Assembly: GCA_027488375.1 (NCBI GenBank)
Contig: JAIYBW010000004.1
Span: 682,001-746,000 of the forward strand
Direction: 5' to 3'
DNA length: 64,000 nt
DNA from: Pseudomonadota bacterium
GTDB lineage: Bacteria > Bdellovibrionota > Bacteriovoracia > Bacteriovoracales > Bacteriovoracaceae
The notes under the pieces are model-generated. The model ran no database searches. It was not told the origin of the DNA and saw only the letters and a program-made list of their open reading frames with translations. A program made the translations under genes and the position numbers. Position 1 is the first letter of the stretch; every line of letters starts with the position of its first letter. Below, one piece after another: positions 1 through 11,075 of the stretch.

Positions 1-675
1 GAACTGAACTTTTTGTTTTTTTAATAATTCAAATAGCTGCTGATCAAAAAAGGATTCTTTAGGATTACTTTGGTTAAATTGAAACATAGGAACATGAGTG
101 AAAACGACTTTATATTTTTTCTCATGGTGCTTTCTTAGTTCCATATCTAAAAAATTCAATTGCTCCAGACCAAGAGGGCCAACCAGAGTACTATCAATGG
201 AGAGGAAAAGAATATCATCGAAGCTAAATGAGTAATAGACCGGGTAATGGGAGTCATCGGAAAATTCTAAATTTGGTTTATACTTCAACCACTCTTGAGT
301 AAAAATCTCTCTTTCATTTTTAAATTTCGGGTAACCAGACCCATCATGATTTCCAACAGTCACAGCAAAAGGTAAACCATAATTTTTAAGGGGTATTGTG
401 ACTGCTTCATGAAATGCATTCCACATCGCCCGGTAATCAAGTCCAGCTTTTTGACCGGCCACCATGTCGCCAGTTCCTAACACAATATCTGGTCTAAGCT
501 CGTTGAGCTTTGAAATGGCTTTTTTGACATCTACGCCATAGCTGGTTGATCCATAGGAATTATTAAAATCTGATATAACCGCGACACGCTTTACAGGTGT
601 CTGACCCCAAAGAGAGAGGGAGAGAAATAGAAAAAGCCCCAATAATTTCATGGGGCCATTTATACTCATCTTCAT
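1..675 (-). CDS. Exported calcineurin-like metallophosphoesterase, 3' part outside window
   Basis: The frame stays open to the left edge, so the C-terminus is missing. Metallophosphoesterase landmarks appear in order: SDF near the N-terminus, GTGDMV, VGNHDG (the GNHD motif) and THVP close to the window edge. These fit the di-metal fold of calcineurin-like phosphoesterases; the substrate cannot be told. A hydrophobic leader (MKLLGLFLFLSLSLWGQ) predicts export. Starts at 675, 669 and 651 are all in frame and none has a strong ribosome site; 651 gives the cleanest signal peptide. The next gene on this strand ends at 722, so the two may be co-transcribed. Confidence 0.8.
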   Translation of the reverse strand, partial: MKMSINGPMKLLGLFLFLSLSLWGQTPVKRVAVISDFNNSYGSTSYGVDVKKAISKLNELRPDIVLGTGDMVAGQKAGLDYRAMWNAFHEAVTIPLKNYGLPFAVTVGNHDGSGYPKFKNEREIFTQEWLKYKPNLEFSDDSHYPVYYSFSFDDILFLSIDSTLVGPLGLEQLNFLDMELRKHHEKKYKVVFTHVPMFQFNQSNPKESFFDQQLFELLKKQKVQF

Positions 676-721
676 TCTTCAGGAGAATAGATTTAGAGAG
701 GAGTGAATTTTTTACATAAGG

Positions 722-1153
722 CTAAAAGCTTGAATTAACTTTATTCCAGCCAGAGAGGTGTCCCAGTAGAACGAAACTGAGTCCACCTAGGACCGCAAGC
801 ATTTGGTGATCCCAAATCCCGTAGATCGTGAGAACAAGCCCAAATAACTGAGTCAACATATTAACAGGTTGAGTATGGAGCATTCCTATTTTACCCCATG
901 TGGTTTGAGCAAAAGCCTCTACATCCAGATTCATGACTGTAATAAAACCGAGCATACGACCCAAAAGAAAAGCGCCAAGGCCCAGCTGCCAATTGTGATT
1001 CCAAAGAAAATAAATGGACCAAATCATTCCAACACTATCTAAAAATAAATATCTGGGGTGGAAATGCATGACTGAATAGGACTGAAAGTTGGTCAGTCCT
1101 GGTTTAACTGCTATTTTTTGAAATGTTTCTTGGTGAAAAATATTTTGCGTCAT
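722..1153 (-). CDS. Small polytopic membrane protein, unknown function
   Basis: The 143-residue protein is not one I recognise. It has a hydrophilic N-terminus of about 30 residues, then three to four hydrophobic stretches (roughly 33-52, 56-73, 95-112 and 115-131) rich in Trp and Leu, which suggests an inner-membrane protein. The start is well supported by GGAGG seven bases before the ATG. It lies between the metallophosphoesterase downstream on the same strand and pntA on the other strand. Confidence 0.6.
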   Translation of the reverse strand: MTQNIFHQETFQKIAVKPGLTNFQSYSVMHFHPRYLFLDSVGMIWSIYFLWNHNWQLGLGAFLLGRMLGFITVMNLDVEAFAQTTWGKIGMLHTQPVNMLTQLFGLVLTIYGIWDHQMLAVLGGLSFVLLGHLSGWNKVNSSF

Positions 1154-1316
1154 CTTAAACCTCCATTTTCAAATTCCTATTTTAATTTCAGCAAATCATA
1201 AGCCATCTTATCCGAGTTAAAAGCTCGAGATAGAGTTCAATTTTCCTGATTGAGAATCTTGCGTATTGATGGAAAAATTAAGTACTTAGAATTTAATACA
1301 AAATGATGGAGATCTA

Positions 1317-2834
1317 ATGAAAGTTGGGATTCCGGCAGAAATTCTGCCTCATGAAAATCGTGTTGCGGCCACACCGAAAACTGTTCAGCGATTAATTAAA
1401 CAAGGTTTTGAAGTTCTGGTTGAAAAAGGAGCAGGCCAAAGAGCGCTTTTTTCAGATAATGATTTTTCAGTGGCCGGCGCCACGATCGTTGATACTCAAT
1501 CACTTTACGAATCATCACAAATCATCTTGAAAGTTCAACCACCGACAAAAGATGAAATTAAATACTTTAAACCTGGCACCATGATCGCCAGTTATCTGTG
1601 GCCAGCACAGAATCAAGATCTCTTGAAAGAACTTGCTGAGAAAAAAATAAATGCAGTCGCGATGGATGCGATCCCAAGAATATCTCGTGCTCAAAAGATG
1701 GATGTTCTCTCCTCTATGGCCAACATCGCTGGCTATCGGGCCGTGCTCGAAAGTGCGAATCACTTCGGAAGATTTCTTAATGGTCAAATTACAGCTGCTG
1801 GAAAAGTTGATCCAGCAAAAGTTCTTGTTATTGGAGCTGGTGTTGCGGGCCTTGCAGCGATTGGAACGGCCAACAGTTTAGGGGCCATCGTTCGCGCTTT
1901 CGACACTCGTAAAGAAGTTCGTGAACAAATACAAAGTATGGGTGCTCAATTTATCACAGTTGAAATTGATGAGGATGGGGCCACTTCATCAGGATATTCA
2001 AAAGAGATGAGCCAAGCCTTTATCGATGCAGAAATGGCCCTCTTTCGTGCTCAGGCCAAGGAAGTTGATATTATTATTACGACAGCTCAAATTCCTGGGA
2101 AACCCGCTCCAAAACTTATTTTAAAAGATATGGTTGAGTCCATGAAGCCAGGATCAGTGATTGTTGATCTTGCGGCCAGCACTGGTGGAAACTGTGAACT
2201 CACTCGTCCAGGAGAAATTTATCAATACAACGGGGTCACAATTCTTGGAAAAGTTGATCAGCTTCCGTCTCAGGCAAGCTTTCTCTATGGGAACAATCTC
2301 TGTCATCTTTTAGATGATATGGGTAAAAATGAAAAGTTTAAGATTGATATGGAAGACGACATCGTGGGAAGAGCGATGGTTGTTTATGAAGGAAAAATTA
2401 ACTGGCCTCCAAAACCAGTCAGTGTTTCGGCTGCACCAGCTGCGAAAAAGACTGAAGTTAAAACTCAAGCTCCGAAAGCTCCTGAGAAAAAATCAGGCAG
2501 TTCTTTTATTGTTCTTGCTATCATGGGGCTTGCGCTCTTTTTAATTGGAAAAGTGGCTCCAGCAGAATTTCTTTCTCACTTCACAGTTTTTGTCTTGTCC
2601 TGTTTTATTGGCTGGCAAGTGGTCTGGAATGTCTCTCACTCTCTTCATACTCCACTTATGAGTGTGACCAATGCGATTTCAGGAATCATTATCATTGGAG
2701 GAATTCTCCATATCAGATCGGATTTCACTGCTCCTATCTCAATACTTGCGATCCTGGCCGTTTTAGTGGCCACAATCAACATCGCAGGTGGATTTTTTAT
2801 TACTCACCGAATGTTAAAAATGTTTAGAAGGTAA
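1317..2834 (+). CDS. pntA: NAD(P) transhydrogenase subunit alpha
   Basis: Proton-translocating transhydrogenase couples hydride transfer from NADH to NADP+ with proton movement across the inner membrane. At 505 residues this matches the long, E. coli-type PntA: alanine dehydrogenase/PntA N- and C-domains at about 1-370 with the NAD-binding glycine loop [15 protein letters not shown] near 170-185, a Pro/Ala/Lys-rich linker (about 365-395) and three to four membrane helices at about 395-500. GGAGAT precedes the start. pntB follows after 5 bp, so this is a two-gene operon that probably supplies NADPH. Confidence 0.97.
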   Translation: MKVGIPAEILPHENRVAATPKTVQRLIKQGFEVLVEKGAGQRALFSDNDFSVAGATIVDTQSLYESSQIILKVQPPTKDEIKYFKPGTMIASYLWPAQNQDLLKELAEKKINAVAMDAIPRISRAQKMDVLSSMANIAGYRAVLESANHFGRFLNGQITAAGKVDPAKVLVIGAGVAGLAAIGTANSLGAIVRAFDTRKEVREQIQSMGAQFITVEIDEDGATSSGYSKEMSQAFIDAEMALFRAQAKEVDIIITTAQIPGKPAPKLILKDMVESMKPGSVIVDLAASTGGNCELTRPGEIYQYNGVTILGKVDQLPSQASFLYGNNLCHLLDDMGKNEKFKIDMEDDIVGRAMVVYEGKINWPPKPVSVSAAPAAKKTEVKTQAPKAPEKKSGSSFIVLAIMGLALFLIGKVAPAEFLSHFTVFVLSCFIGWQVVWNVSHSLHTPLMSVTNAISGIIIIGGILHIRSDFTAPISILAILAVLVATINIAGGFFITHRMLKMFRR

Positions 2835-2839
2835 AGACT

Positions 2840-4234
2840 ATGATGACTCAAGGATTACAAACTGTTTCTTATATTGCTGCCAGTATTCTCTTTATTCTTA
2901 GTTTAGGTGGACTATCTAATCAAGAATCGGCGAAACGTGGAAACCTTTACGGCATCATTGGAATGATCTTAGCAATTTTGGCCACGGCCCTTGGTGAAAC
3001 CACGCAAGGTCATGGTATCCTTATCGCTGTCATGCTCGTGGCCTCTGGAATTGGTATCGTTGTTGCGCAAAAAGTAGAAATGACTTCGATGCCTCAACTC
3101 GTGGCGATCCTTCATAGCTTTGTGGGTCTTGCGGCCGTACTAGTCGGCTATGGCAGTTATCTCGATGAAGCGACACAATCAATGACGGGTGCTGCTCATT
3201 CGATTCATTTAGTTGAAGTCTATCTGGGAATTTTTATTGGGGCCCTGACCTTTACGGGTTCAGTTATTGCCTGGGGAAAACTCCAAGGCACGATTAAGAG
3301 TTCTCCTCTTCAATACCCTGGACGTCACTTTATCAATATCGCCTTCGTGGTGATTTCAGGTTTCGTCCTCATCAAATTTCTCGGCGCTGACGATACCTCA
3401 AAAGGTGTCACGTACCTTTTAGTCATGACGGGGATTTCTTCAATTCTTGGTGTGCTGCTGGTGATGGCGATTGGTGGGGCCGATATGCCGGTAGTTGTTT
3501 CCATGCTTAACTCTTACTCTGGTTGGGCCGCTGCCGCTGCAGGCTTTATGCTCTCTAATGACCTCCTGATTGTAACGGGGGCCCTTGTGGGAAGCTCTGG
3601 GGCGATTCTCTCCTATATTATGTGTAAGGCCATGAATCGCTCATTTTTTAGCGTTATATTTGGAGGAATTGGGCAGACTTCATCTTCAACTCCCGCAGCT
3701 GCGATTACAGGAGAGGTGAAACCTATCACCTCTGAAGAAACCTGTGATCTTCTCAAAGAAGCTAGAAAGATTGTGATTGTTCCAGGCTATGGAATGGCGA
3801 CAGCGAAAGCTCAGTACTCAATTAACGAAATGGTTAATAAACTCACCGCCCAAGGTAAAGAAGTCACATTTGCGATTCATCCTGTGGCCGGCCGACTTCC
3901 AGGACATATGAACGTTCTTTTAGCGGAAGCTAATATTTCTTATGACATTGTTCATGAAATGGATGAGGTGAATCCAGAACTTCCAGAAACAGATGTGGTG
4001 ATGGTGATTGGGGCTAACGACATTGTTAATCCATCGGCCATGGAAGATGCAGGTAGCCCGATTTATGGAATGCCTGTGATTGAAGTTTGGAAGGCTAAGC
4101 ATGTGATCGTTTCAAAGAGATCTATGGCCGCTGGATACGCAGGAGTTGAAAATCCACTTTTCTATAAAGATAACACTCGCATGCTTTATGGAGATGCTAA
4201 AAAATCGGTGGATGCTTTAATTTCTAGTCTTTAA
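2840..4234 (+). CDS. pntB: NAD(P) transhydrogenase subunit beta
   Basis: PntB carries most of the proton channel (domain II) and the NADP(H)-binding domain III. The 464-residue length is normal. About nine hydrophobic segments fill residues 5-265. Domain III follows, with the conserved [12 protein letters not shown], the [18 protein letters not shown] stretch and GANDIVNP, all family signatures. It is coupled to pntA (5-bp gap). Its last 11 bases overlap the convergent beta-helix gene, so both genes must terminate inside each other's ends. Confidence 0.97.
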   Translation: MMTQGLQTVSYIAASILFILSLGGLSNQESAKRGNLYGIIGMILAILATALGETTQGHGILIAVMLVASGIGIVVAQKVEMTSMPQLVAILHSFVGLAAVLVGYGSYLDEATQSMTGAAHSIHLVEVYLGIFIGALTFTGSVIAWGKLQGTIKSSPLQYPGRHFINIAFVVISGFVLIKFLGADDTSKGVTYLLVMTGISSILGVLLVMAIGGADMPVVVSMLNSYSGWAAAAAGFMLSNDLLIVTGALVGSSGAILSYIMCKAMNRSFFSVIFGGIGQTSSSTPAAAITGEVKPITSEETCDLLKEARKIVIVPGYGMATAKAQYSINEMVNKLTAQGKEVTFAIHPVAGRLPGHMNVLLAEANISYDIVHEMDEVNPELPETDVVMVIGANDIVNPSAMEDAGSPIYGMPVIEVWKAKHVIVSKRSMAAGYAGVENPLFYKDNTRMLYGDAKKSVDALISSL

Positions 4235-5522
4235 AATTTTGTAAGGGCCTCACGATTGTGGGGCCTGATACTATCTCCTCATTAAGTAGTCCCAAGACTT
4301 GATTAGGAGAATCTACAAAATTCTCACTATTACGACTGACATCAACACAACCACTGATGAAATTATACAATTGATTATCAACAAAAGTATCACTTGAGAG
4401 CATGGAATTAAGTTGAATCGCAGGCTTTTTATCTGGAAATGCGCAATTAATTTTATTCCCTACTATTTTAATCCCTGTTTTAGATTTCCAAGTTTTATCG
4501 ATGTGAAGACCCCCATGGATCTTATTATTTAACAATTCCAGAGAACCAATCTTCGCACCTTTCGATACAAAAACTTTTCCCCTTGAATCAAATCGACAAT
4601 TTGTAACTTTGAGTTTTGCCTTGTTATAGGCTGGACGGTACAAAAGATTAATGACGTGACCATAAGTTTCTTTATTATTTTCATTATCTTCGGCCAAACG
4701 AACGCCAGAGGATGTGCAGTTTTTTATTGTCACATCGAGGTCATGCTCATTTGTAACAGAAGATTCTTTATCATTAAATGAAATCACCCTATAGGCATGT
4801 TTAAATGAATTGATAGAATGAGTGTTATCCAAAAGAATATTCTTTGACTTCATTATATATTTTCCGTCGTGGGTATCGTCTGAAATGATGGCAAAAGAAG
4901 TTTGGAATGAATTCTCACAAGTCACATTTTTTAAACGAAGACCTTCGATATTGTAGATTCCAATACAATTCATATGTTTAGTACTATCGTTGCGGGATCC
5001 CTCATCGAAAATAATTTTTATATCATTTATCTCAATATTTTTTGCAGGCACCATTGGTACAGGATTTAGAGGATAATCTGTTGCCTGTCCCCCAATAATT
5101 ACTTTCTGATTCCCTAAATGAGGATGTTTTAAACCTGGTATTAGACCACCAACAATAAATGCATCCCCATAGCGCCCCTCATAAGTGGAAGATTTTTTAA
5201 AAGTAGCCCCATTTCCCTCAAAAATAAAATTATCACCATAAAGTGAAATCACATTGTCAGCCGAAACGGAACTCAGAACATAGTTTTTTTTCTGAAAGAC
5301 TAATCGATGAACCTTGTTCGCGAACGCAAAATCTATCGCATTTTGAATGGACTTTGTGTCATCAGTGACTCCATCCCCTTTCGCTCCAAAATCTTCAACC
5401 AGGATGTAAGTATCTTTCTTCTCCTCATCAAACCTGATTTTTGAAACACCATAATTGAAATTTTGGAAAAATAAAAAAAGAAAAATAAAAGATGAAGAAA
5501 CGATAATTTTACTAAGTTTCAT
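4224..5522 (-). CDS. Secreted right-handed beta-helix (pectate-lyase-like) protein
   Basis: The 432-residue protein has an N-terminal hydrophobic leader (about 7-22) and then the motif [20 protein letters not shown], the hallmark of the Pectate_lyase_3 family seen in polysaccharide lyases, epimerases and phage tailspikes. Repeated short strands with Asn and Val ([32 protein letters not shown]) run to about residue 390. It may bind or cut a surface polysaccharide; no catalytic residues can be assigned by eye. AAGGA lies upstream of the ATG. Its 3' end overlaps pntB by 11 bp. Confidence 0.8.
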   Translation of the reverse strand: MKLSKIIVSSSFIFLFLFFQNFNYGVSKIRFDEEKKDTYILVEDFGAKGDGVTDDTKSIQNAIDFAFANKVHRLVFQKKNYVLSSVSADNVISLYGDNFIFEGNGATFKKSSTYEGRYGDAFIVGGLIPGLKHPHLGNQKVIIGGQATDYPLNPVPMVPAKNIEINDIKIIFDEGSRNDSTKHMNCIGIYNIEGLRLKNVTCENSFQTSFAIISDDTHDGKYIMKSKNILLDNTHSINSFKHAYRVISFNDKESSVTNEHDLDVTIKNCTSSGVRLAEDNENNKETYGHVINLLYRPAYNKAKLKVTNCRFDSRGKVFVSKGAKIGSLELLNNKIHGGLHIDKTWKSKTGIKIVGNKINCAFPDKKPAIQLNSMLSSDTFVDNQLYNFISGCVDVSRNSENFVDSPNQVLGLLNEEIVSGPTIVRPLQNFKD

Positions 5523-5604
5523 TTCAAGAATCCTTACTCACTTGAACTGAAACAATTATCGGTTTAAAACTTGATAAACCTGCAAAACTTTTTGGGAAAG
5601 CTAG

Positions 5605-5643
5605 AGGAATCTCATGTATTTCAACCAGTTACATGAGATTCCT
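5605..5643 (-). terminator. Inverted repeat spanning the czcA stop codon
   Basis: A perfect 14-bp inverted repeat (5605-5618 and 5630-5643, AGGAATCTCATGTA arm) with an 11-base loop overlaps the last codons and stop of the RND gene. It could end the minus-strand transcript or protect its 3' end. No clear U-tract follows, so classical intrinsic termination is uncertain. Confidence 0.5.
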
Positions 5644-8600
5644 TGTTCTTACTGGACTGCTCGTACATGAGATAAAGTATAGGCAGTACAAGTAAGGCCA
5701 GGATCGTGGCGGATATGATCCCCCCTACTACCACTGTGGCGAGTGGCTTTTGGACCTCGGCCCCTAAACCAGTGGCCATCATCATCGGTAAAAATCCGAA
5801 CGCATCTACTAGAGCGGTCATAAGAATTGGTCTTAAAAGAGTCTTTGTTCCTTGTCTCACTGAATCGATAGTGGAAACTCCCTCATGCTTAAGTTCACGA
5901 TAATGCCCAATCAAAATCACCCCGTTAAGTACACTGATTCCAAAGAGAGCAATAAATCCAACTCCCGCTGAGACGGAAAAGTTCATTCCCATGACCCAAA
6001 GAAAAATAATTCCCCCGACAAGCGATAATGGAACACATGAAAAGATTATAAGAGCATGCCAGGCATGATTGAAAACCATGTAGATGATAAAGAAAATGAG
6101 TGCAAGTGTAATAGGAACAAGTAATCCTAATGATGATTTAGCATTTTGAAGATTTTTAAAATTTCCTCCCCACTCCACTGAATAACCGGCAGGGATTTTA
6201 ACTTTAGATTCTAAAACCTTCATGGCCTCAAACACATAACTTTGAACGTCTCGATCTTTGAGTGAAATAAGAACGGCCGTTCTTCTCTCACCATTTTCTC
6301 TAAAAATCGTGTGAAAAGTTTTTTCAAAATTTAAATCGGCCACTTCTTTGAAAGGAACATGGAGTTCATCACTAAAACCCACAGGTAAATTCTTGAGATA
6401 ATCGAGATCCCCTCTTTTGGCCAAATCTAATCTTGTAACGATGGGAAAGCGTTGGACACCATCATAGATCGTTCCAAGTTTCTCACCTTGATAGGCCCTC
6501 GAAACAGATTCAAGAATAGTAGAATTTCCAAAACCTAACTTTCTCATGCCTTCAACGTTGGCAGAAATTTTAAGGAGGGGAACCCTGTCTTTTAGCTGTA
6601 ATTGTATCTCGCCTGTGCCAGGTACCTTTTTAACAGCGTCAGAGATTTTTCGTGAGAGGTCCTCGAGGACATCAATGTCACTACCGAATATTTTGATGGA
6701 AACATCAGCACGAGTTCCTTCAAGAAGATCGTTAAATCTCATTTGCATCGGCTGGGTTAATAAAAAGTTTTGCTCAGGAACTTCTTTTTTAACGGCCTCA
6801 GCAATATCACGAACTAATTCAGGCTTTGTCCGGACTTTACCATTCACTTTTTCCCATTCTTCTTTAGGGTGAAGCATGACAAAAGTATCACCTAGGTTAA
6901 TCCCGCTTGGATCGGATGGAATCGCCGAAGTTCCGAGACGTGAAAAGGTATGGGCGACTTCTTTAAATTCAAGAATCTTTTTTTCAGTTCTCGCTTGCTG
7001 ACGGATAGATTCAGAAGTTGCAATATCAACCGGACGAATCATATCCAGAGCAAGTGATCCTTCATCAAGCTGAGGAATAAATTCTCCCCCCATACGAGTA
7101 AAGATGAAAAACGAGAGTCCAACAATTCCAAGTGCGGCCGGAATAACCTTGCCCTTATGTTTAAGCACAACTTCAAAGACAGGAGAAAAAATATTCTCTG
7201 CCTTCTCCATGAGCCAAGGCTTTTTAAGAGAAAAACTTCCAGGAAGAATTAAACCACAGAGAGCTGGAACAAATGTTAATGAAAGAATAAGGGCAGCGAC
7301 CAAAGCATAGACGAATGTCGTGGCAATAGGAGTAAACATTTTACCTTCGACACCTGAGAGAGCGAAGATCGGAATGAACACGAGGATAATAATGAGCTGT
7401 CCAAAAAATGCTTCTTTAAACACATGTGAAGTCGCCTCCACTGTATTTTCTTTTATCTGCTCTCTTGTTAGGGTCTTTTTCCCTTTTTCAAAGGCTTTCA
7501 TAATGGCCCGCATGGTTGCATCGACGACAATTACGGCCGAGTCAATGATGATACCAAAATCAAGACACCCCAAACTCATAAGGTTTCCAGAAATATTATT
7601 GGCCTTCATGAGGATGAACGTAATGAGTAGACTTACAGGAATCACGAGCGCCACAATCATTGCCGCTTGAAAATTTCCTACTAATAAAAAGAGGAAGAGA
7701 ACAACCAGAGCGCAACCAAAGATAAGATTTTTTTCCACTGTTAATAAAGTGGCATCCACCATCACAGAGCGGTCATAAAGTGGCTTAAGATAATAGCCCT
7801 CAGGTAAATTCTTAGAAATCTTTTCCACTTCTTCGGCAACCTTGGTGGCTACTTTTCGAGAGTTTTCCCCTAGCATCATCATCACTGTACCGAGAACAGC
7901 TTCCTCACCATTAACAAGGGCGGCTCCATTTCTTAACTCTTCAGCGAGTGTAACAACAGCTACATCTTTAATTTTAATGATCTCAAGAGATTTATTTAAC
8001 TTAATAGGGAGATTCTCAATATCCTCAATAGTTTTTAGTAAACCATCGGCCTGAATCAAATACTGATCATTTTTTCTCTCAACATATCCACCGCCCACAC
8101 TGAGATTATTCTCCCGAACAGTTTTGGTGAGATCTTCAAAGTGAACAGCATATTTTGTCATCAAATTAAAATTTGGTTGAATATGAAATTGCTTCTCATA
8201 ACCACCAATTGTATTGATCTCAGTCACCCCTTTAACTTTTAAGAGACGCGGCCTAACAAACCAGTCTTGAATGGCCCTGATGTCCATCAATTGCAGTGTT
8301 CTCTCTTTACCAGTTTTTTTAACTTTGGCTTCAACTTGATAATGATAAATCTCTCCAAGACCCGTGGTAATCGGACCAAGTTCTGGCGTCACACCAGATG
8401 GAAGATCAGGGATAATCGTGGTTAATCTTTCCGTCACAAGTTGTCTTGCCCGGTAGATATCCATCTTTTCATCGAACACGACTGTGATGTGCGAGATTCC
8501 AAAACGAGTAATGGAACGACTTTGAGTCACGCCTAAGATACCACTAAGGGCCGCCTCAATAGGAAAAGTCACTTTCCTTTCAATTTCTTGTGGCACGAGC

Positions 8601-8764
8601 CCGTCAACTCTAGTGATAATTTGAACTTGAGTATTTGTGATGTCAGGGACTGCGTCGATGGGAAGATTAAGAAAGCTTATCACCCCCATGGCCGAACTGA
8701 TTAAAACCATAACCAAAATGAGACTTGGGTTATAGACACAAAATCGAATTAAAGACTTAATCAT
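5621..8764 (-). CDS. czcA: Heavy-metal RND efflux permease, CzcA/CusA type
   Basis: The inner-membrane pump is 1047 residues, normal for HME-RND permeases. It has the N-terminal helix followed by a periplasmic loop (VDAVPDITNTQVQI), the family stretch TQPMQMRFNDLLEGTRADV (about 680-700), and 12 predicted helices in two blocks. The transmembrane acidic triad of CzcA (D402, D408, E415) appears as LDFGIIIDSAVIVVD, so both Asp are kept and the Glu is Asp. Transport is therefore plausibly proton-driven; the metal is not evident. The TolC-like gene ends 9 bp upstream in the same transcript. No membrane-fusion protein gene is present. Confidence 0.93.
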   Translation of the reverse strand: MIKSLIRFCVYNPSLILVMVLISSAMGVISFLNLPIDAVPDITNTQVQIITRVDGLVPQEIERKVTFPIEAALSGILGVTQSRSITRFGISHITVVFDEKMDIYRARQLVTERLTTIIPDLPSGVTPELGPITTGLGEIYHYQVEAKVKKTGKERTLQLMDIRAIQDWFVRPRLLKVKGVTEINTIGGYEKQFHIQPNFNLMTKYAVHFEDLTKTVRENNLSVGGGYVERKNDQYLIQADGLLKTIEDIENLPIKLNKSLEIIKIKDVAVVTLAEELRNGAALVNGEEAVLGTVMMMLGENSRKVATKVAEEVEKISKNLPEGYYLKPLYDRSVMVDATLLTVEKNLIFGCALVVLFLFLLVGNFQAAMIVALVIPVSLLITFILMKANNISGNLMSLGCLDFGIIIDSAVIVVDATMRAIMKAFEKGKKTLTREQIKENTVEATSHVFKEAFFGQLIIILVFIPIFALSGVEGKMFTPIATTFVYALVAALILSLTFVPALCGLILPGSFSLKKPWLMEKAENIFSPVFEVVLKHKGKVIPAALGIVGLSFFIFTRMGGEFIPQLDEGSLALDMIRPVDIATSESIRQQARTEKKILEFKEVAHTFSRLGTSAIPSDPSGINLGDTFVMLHPKEEWEKVNGKVRTKPELVRDIAEAVKKEVPEQNFLLTQPMQMRFNDLLEGTRADVSIKIFGSDIDVLEDLSRKISDAVKKVPGTGEIQLQLKDRVPLLKISANVEGMRKLGFGNSTILESVSRAYQGEKLGTIYDGVQRFPIVTRLDLAKRGDLDYLKNLPVGFSDELHVPFKEVADLNFEKTFHTIFRENGERRTAVLISLKDRDVQSYVFEAMKVLESKVKIPAGYSVEWGGNFKNLQNAKSSLGLLVPITLALIFFIIYMVFNHAWHALIIFSCVPLSLVGGIIFLWVMGMNFSVSAGVGFIALFGISVLNGVILIGHYRELKHEGVSTIDSVRQGTKTLLRPILMTALVDAFGFLPMMMATGLGAEVQKPLATVVVGGIISATILALLVLPILYLMYEQSSKNKESHVTG

Positions 8765-8773
8765 AATGACCTT

Positions 8774-10015
8774 TTAAATGAGATCTTCAAGAGTTTTTCT
8801 ATCTAGACGTCCACGCTGTTCTAAAATATCCATGAGATCAGTCATCAGAACAGACTCACCAGAGTGATAGCGATGAACAATTTCATCCAGCTGTCGACAG
8901 AATTCAACAATATTACTAATGCTTAATTTACCTTCCTGAAACGCATCACCAAGTGAAGTAAATTTTTTCACACTCTCATCAATAACATCAACTTCTTGAA
9001 GCACTGATGAAGCAAGGATGTACTTTTGAATTTTAGATTCAAAAAAAAGTTCATCGCGGGTCTTCGTGATTTCTAGTCTTTTTTGAGCATAATTTGATTG
9101 GAGAAGATTTTGTGTTCGCTCGGTTTGATTCGTATCAAAAAAAGGTAGCGGCATCACAAAGGATATACCGGCCATAGTATTTGAAACTTCATCATTCATG
9201 TAATTCTGAACTACCGGACTCAGGCGTAAATTGGGAACTCTCTTCGCTTCAGCCAGGTTAAACTTTGCCTTTGAGAATTCTAATTCGTATTCTGCAAGTA
9301 TGACGTTGAGAGATTCATAGGAATTTAACTTTTTAAGTTGTTCCGCTTTTGGCCACTTCATTTTCTTTTGTTCAAGATCAATTTTTGTGATGGGGCACTT
9401 AAATCCTGTGATCTCTCTAAAAAATTCTAAAGTCTCAATGCGCTCTCTTTCAAGTTGAGCTTTTGAGAGAGAAAAATTATCCACCACCATGGTAAAAATT
9501 CTTTCCTCCAAGGTTTGGTCTGGAGTAAGAAATTTACGCTGCTTATATTTGGCCAATATCTTTTCAAGACGATCCATCAGCACTTTTTTAACTTTTAATT
9601 CCCCATAAATCTGATGCATCCTGAAAAAATTAAGCCAAAGATCCTTTAGAAGGGCCTGCTTAATCATCAGTTCTTCTTGCTGGGCCATATCAGTTTCCTT
9701 CGACCAAGCTTCTAGACTTTTTTTCCTCTTGGAAGCCAATTGAAAAGTAAACCAGAGTCGAGATTCATTTTGATAAGATTGCACTCCTGCAAACTCTTTT
9801 CCCCAAACCGAGAAATGCTCAAGCTCAGGGTTAATTCTTTTACCGGCCTCTATCTTTGAAGCTTTCAATTTTTCTAGTGAAAGGCGCTGAAGTAATAAGC
9901 GAGGGTGGCTCACCTCTGCTTCTTCAAGAATCCAACTCAGAGTGGTCTCTAGGCTACATTCTTGGGCATAGGAGGGAGAAAGGATAAATAAAAATATAAA
10001 TAGTAGATTCTTCAT
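8774..10015 (-). CDS. TolC/CzcC-like outer-membrane efflux protein
   Basis: The 413-residue protein begins with a signal peptide (MKNLLFIFLFILSPSYAQ) and has long amphipathic helices with two repeats, typical of outer-membrane efflux channels. It would form the exit duct for the adjacent RND pump. Cys20 right after the leader is not in a convincing lipobox. It is the first gene of the two-gene operon with czcA; the Shine-Dalgarno sequence is weak. The usual third component (CzcB) must come from elsewhere, if it exists. Confidence 0.85.
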   Translation of the reverse strand: MKNLLFIFLFILSPSYAQECSLETTLSWILEEAEVSHPRLLLQRLSLEKLKASKIEAGKRINPELEHFSVWGKEFAGVQSYQNESRLWFTFQLASKRKKSLEAWSKETDMAQQEELMIKQALLKDLWLNFFRMHQIYGELKVKKVLMDRLEKILAKYKQRKFLTPDQTLEERIFTMVVDNFSLSKAQLERERIETLEFFREITGFKCPITKIDLEQKKMKWPKAEQLKKLNSYESLNVILAEYELEFSKAKFNLAEAKRVPNLRLSPVVQNYMNDEVSNTMAGISFVMPLPFFDTNQTERTQNLLQSNYAQKRLEITKTRDELFFESKIQKYILASSVLQEVDVIDESVKKFTSLGDAFQEGKLSISNIVEFCRQLDEIVHRYHSGESVLMTDLMDILEQRGRLDRKTLEDLI

Positions 10016-10180
10016 AAAGATATTTTATGGGCAGAATGATCTAGTGTAAGAGAGCATAAATTACCGATTTAACGTGGGATTAAAAAAAATTTATGGGATG
10101 TCAGAAATTGTGACGAAGTTTTTCCTGACAAAAAAGATCAGGCAAATCAAAGTATCCCCACACACAATCTGGAGACTCAA

Positions 10181-11071
10181 ATGCAAATAAAAAAACTTGA
10201 TGACCTTAAGGTCACAAATCCTTACCTTCGCCTTGGGACAGATGTATCTAGCCTTGAAAAATCCATCCAAACTTTGGGCCTCATAGCACCACTCGTGATT
10301 TCCTCTGATAATGTGATTCTTGCTGGTGCGAGACGCTATCAAGCTCTTTTAAATTTAGGCCGAACGGAAGCCCCTGTGGTGGTAGTTGAAGGAAACAGTC
10401 TAGAAAAAGAACTGGTTTCAATTGATGAGAATCTTGTCCGAAAAGATCTTACCAAAATGGAAATAGAGACTCATCTTCGTCGGGCCAAAGAAATTTATCA
10501 AACTCTTTTTCCTGAACCTGAAGTCCCTGTAAAAGAAGAATCAATTTCTGAACAAAAAATAATAAAAGAAACCCTCCCTGCAGAAAAGTTTTTAACCATG
10601 GTTTCCGAAAAAACAGGACTCTCTCCAAAGCAAATCCACGAAGCGATTTCAAGAGATGAGCTTTCTAGTGAAGAGGTCAAAGAAGCGCGCCTAAATGGAG
10701 AACTCTCTCTAAGCCAAACCAACGAAATTGTTAAGTTAAAAAAAGAAGATCAAATTCTCGCCATTGATCACATTAAAGAACTTCCTGTTCGTGAAATTAA
10801 AAAGTTTGTTAAAATGGCCAAGGCCCAAGGCGTAGAGAAGGCCATCAAGCAATCAACTCCACTCCACCCTCATCAAAAAGATTTTGATGAAGTTGAAACA
10901 CTCCTTAAAAAGGCCCTTAAGAAAATCACTCAATTAAATCTAGAGGGGATTAGTTTTGAATCTTATCCTGAATCCCTTCAGGATCTTTTGAGTCAGATTG
11001 ATGAATCAAAAACAATTGAACCGAAGCGTTTAAGTCGGACGAGTGATTTTAGTGGGGACTCACTTCAATAA
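10181..11071 (+). CDS. ParB/Srx-fold nuclease-domain protein
   Basis: The N-terminal 75 residues look like a ParB N-domain: a 'what is next' loop (LEKSIQTLGLIAPLVIS) and the nucleotide-binding motif GARRYQALLNLG, corresponding to GERRxRA. A central helical region (about 100-215) could hold a helix-turn-helix (SPKQIHEAIS). The C-terminus is coiled and charged. GGAG lies 6 bp before the ATG. The protein is 296 residues with no ParA gene nearby, so this is more likely an orphan ParB-like DNA-binding protein than the chromosomal segregation ParB. Confidence 0.75.
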   Translation: MQIKKLDDLKVTNPYLRLGTDVSSLEKSIQTLGLIAPLVISSDNVILAGARRYQALLNLGRTEAPVVVVEGNSLEKELVSIDENLVRKDLTKMEIETHLRRAKEIYQTLFPEPEVPVKEESISEQKIIKETLPAEKFLTMVSEKTGLSPKQIHEAISRDELSSEEVKEARLNGELSLSQTNEIVKLKKEDQILAIDHIKELPVREIKKFVKMAKAQGVEKAIKQSTPLHPHQKDFDEVETLLKKALKKITQLNLEGISFESYPESLQDLLSQIDESKTIEPKRLSRTSDFSGDSLQ

Positions 11072-11075
11072 TTGA

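Noticed and set aside
7320..7670. Plus-strand ORFs inside the RND permease gene
   Set aside because: Antisense shadows of a strongly conserved coding sequence, without ribosome sites or recognisable products.
10181..11071. ParB-like gene as the chromosomal parB near the replication origin
   Set aside because: No parA, parS-like 16-mer, gidA, dnaA or other origin genes are visible nearby, and the domain layout is not that of standard ParB.
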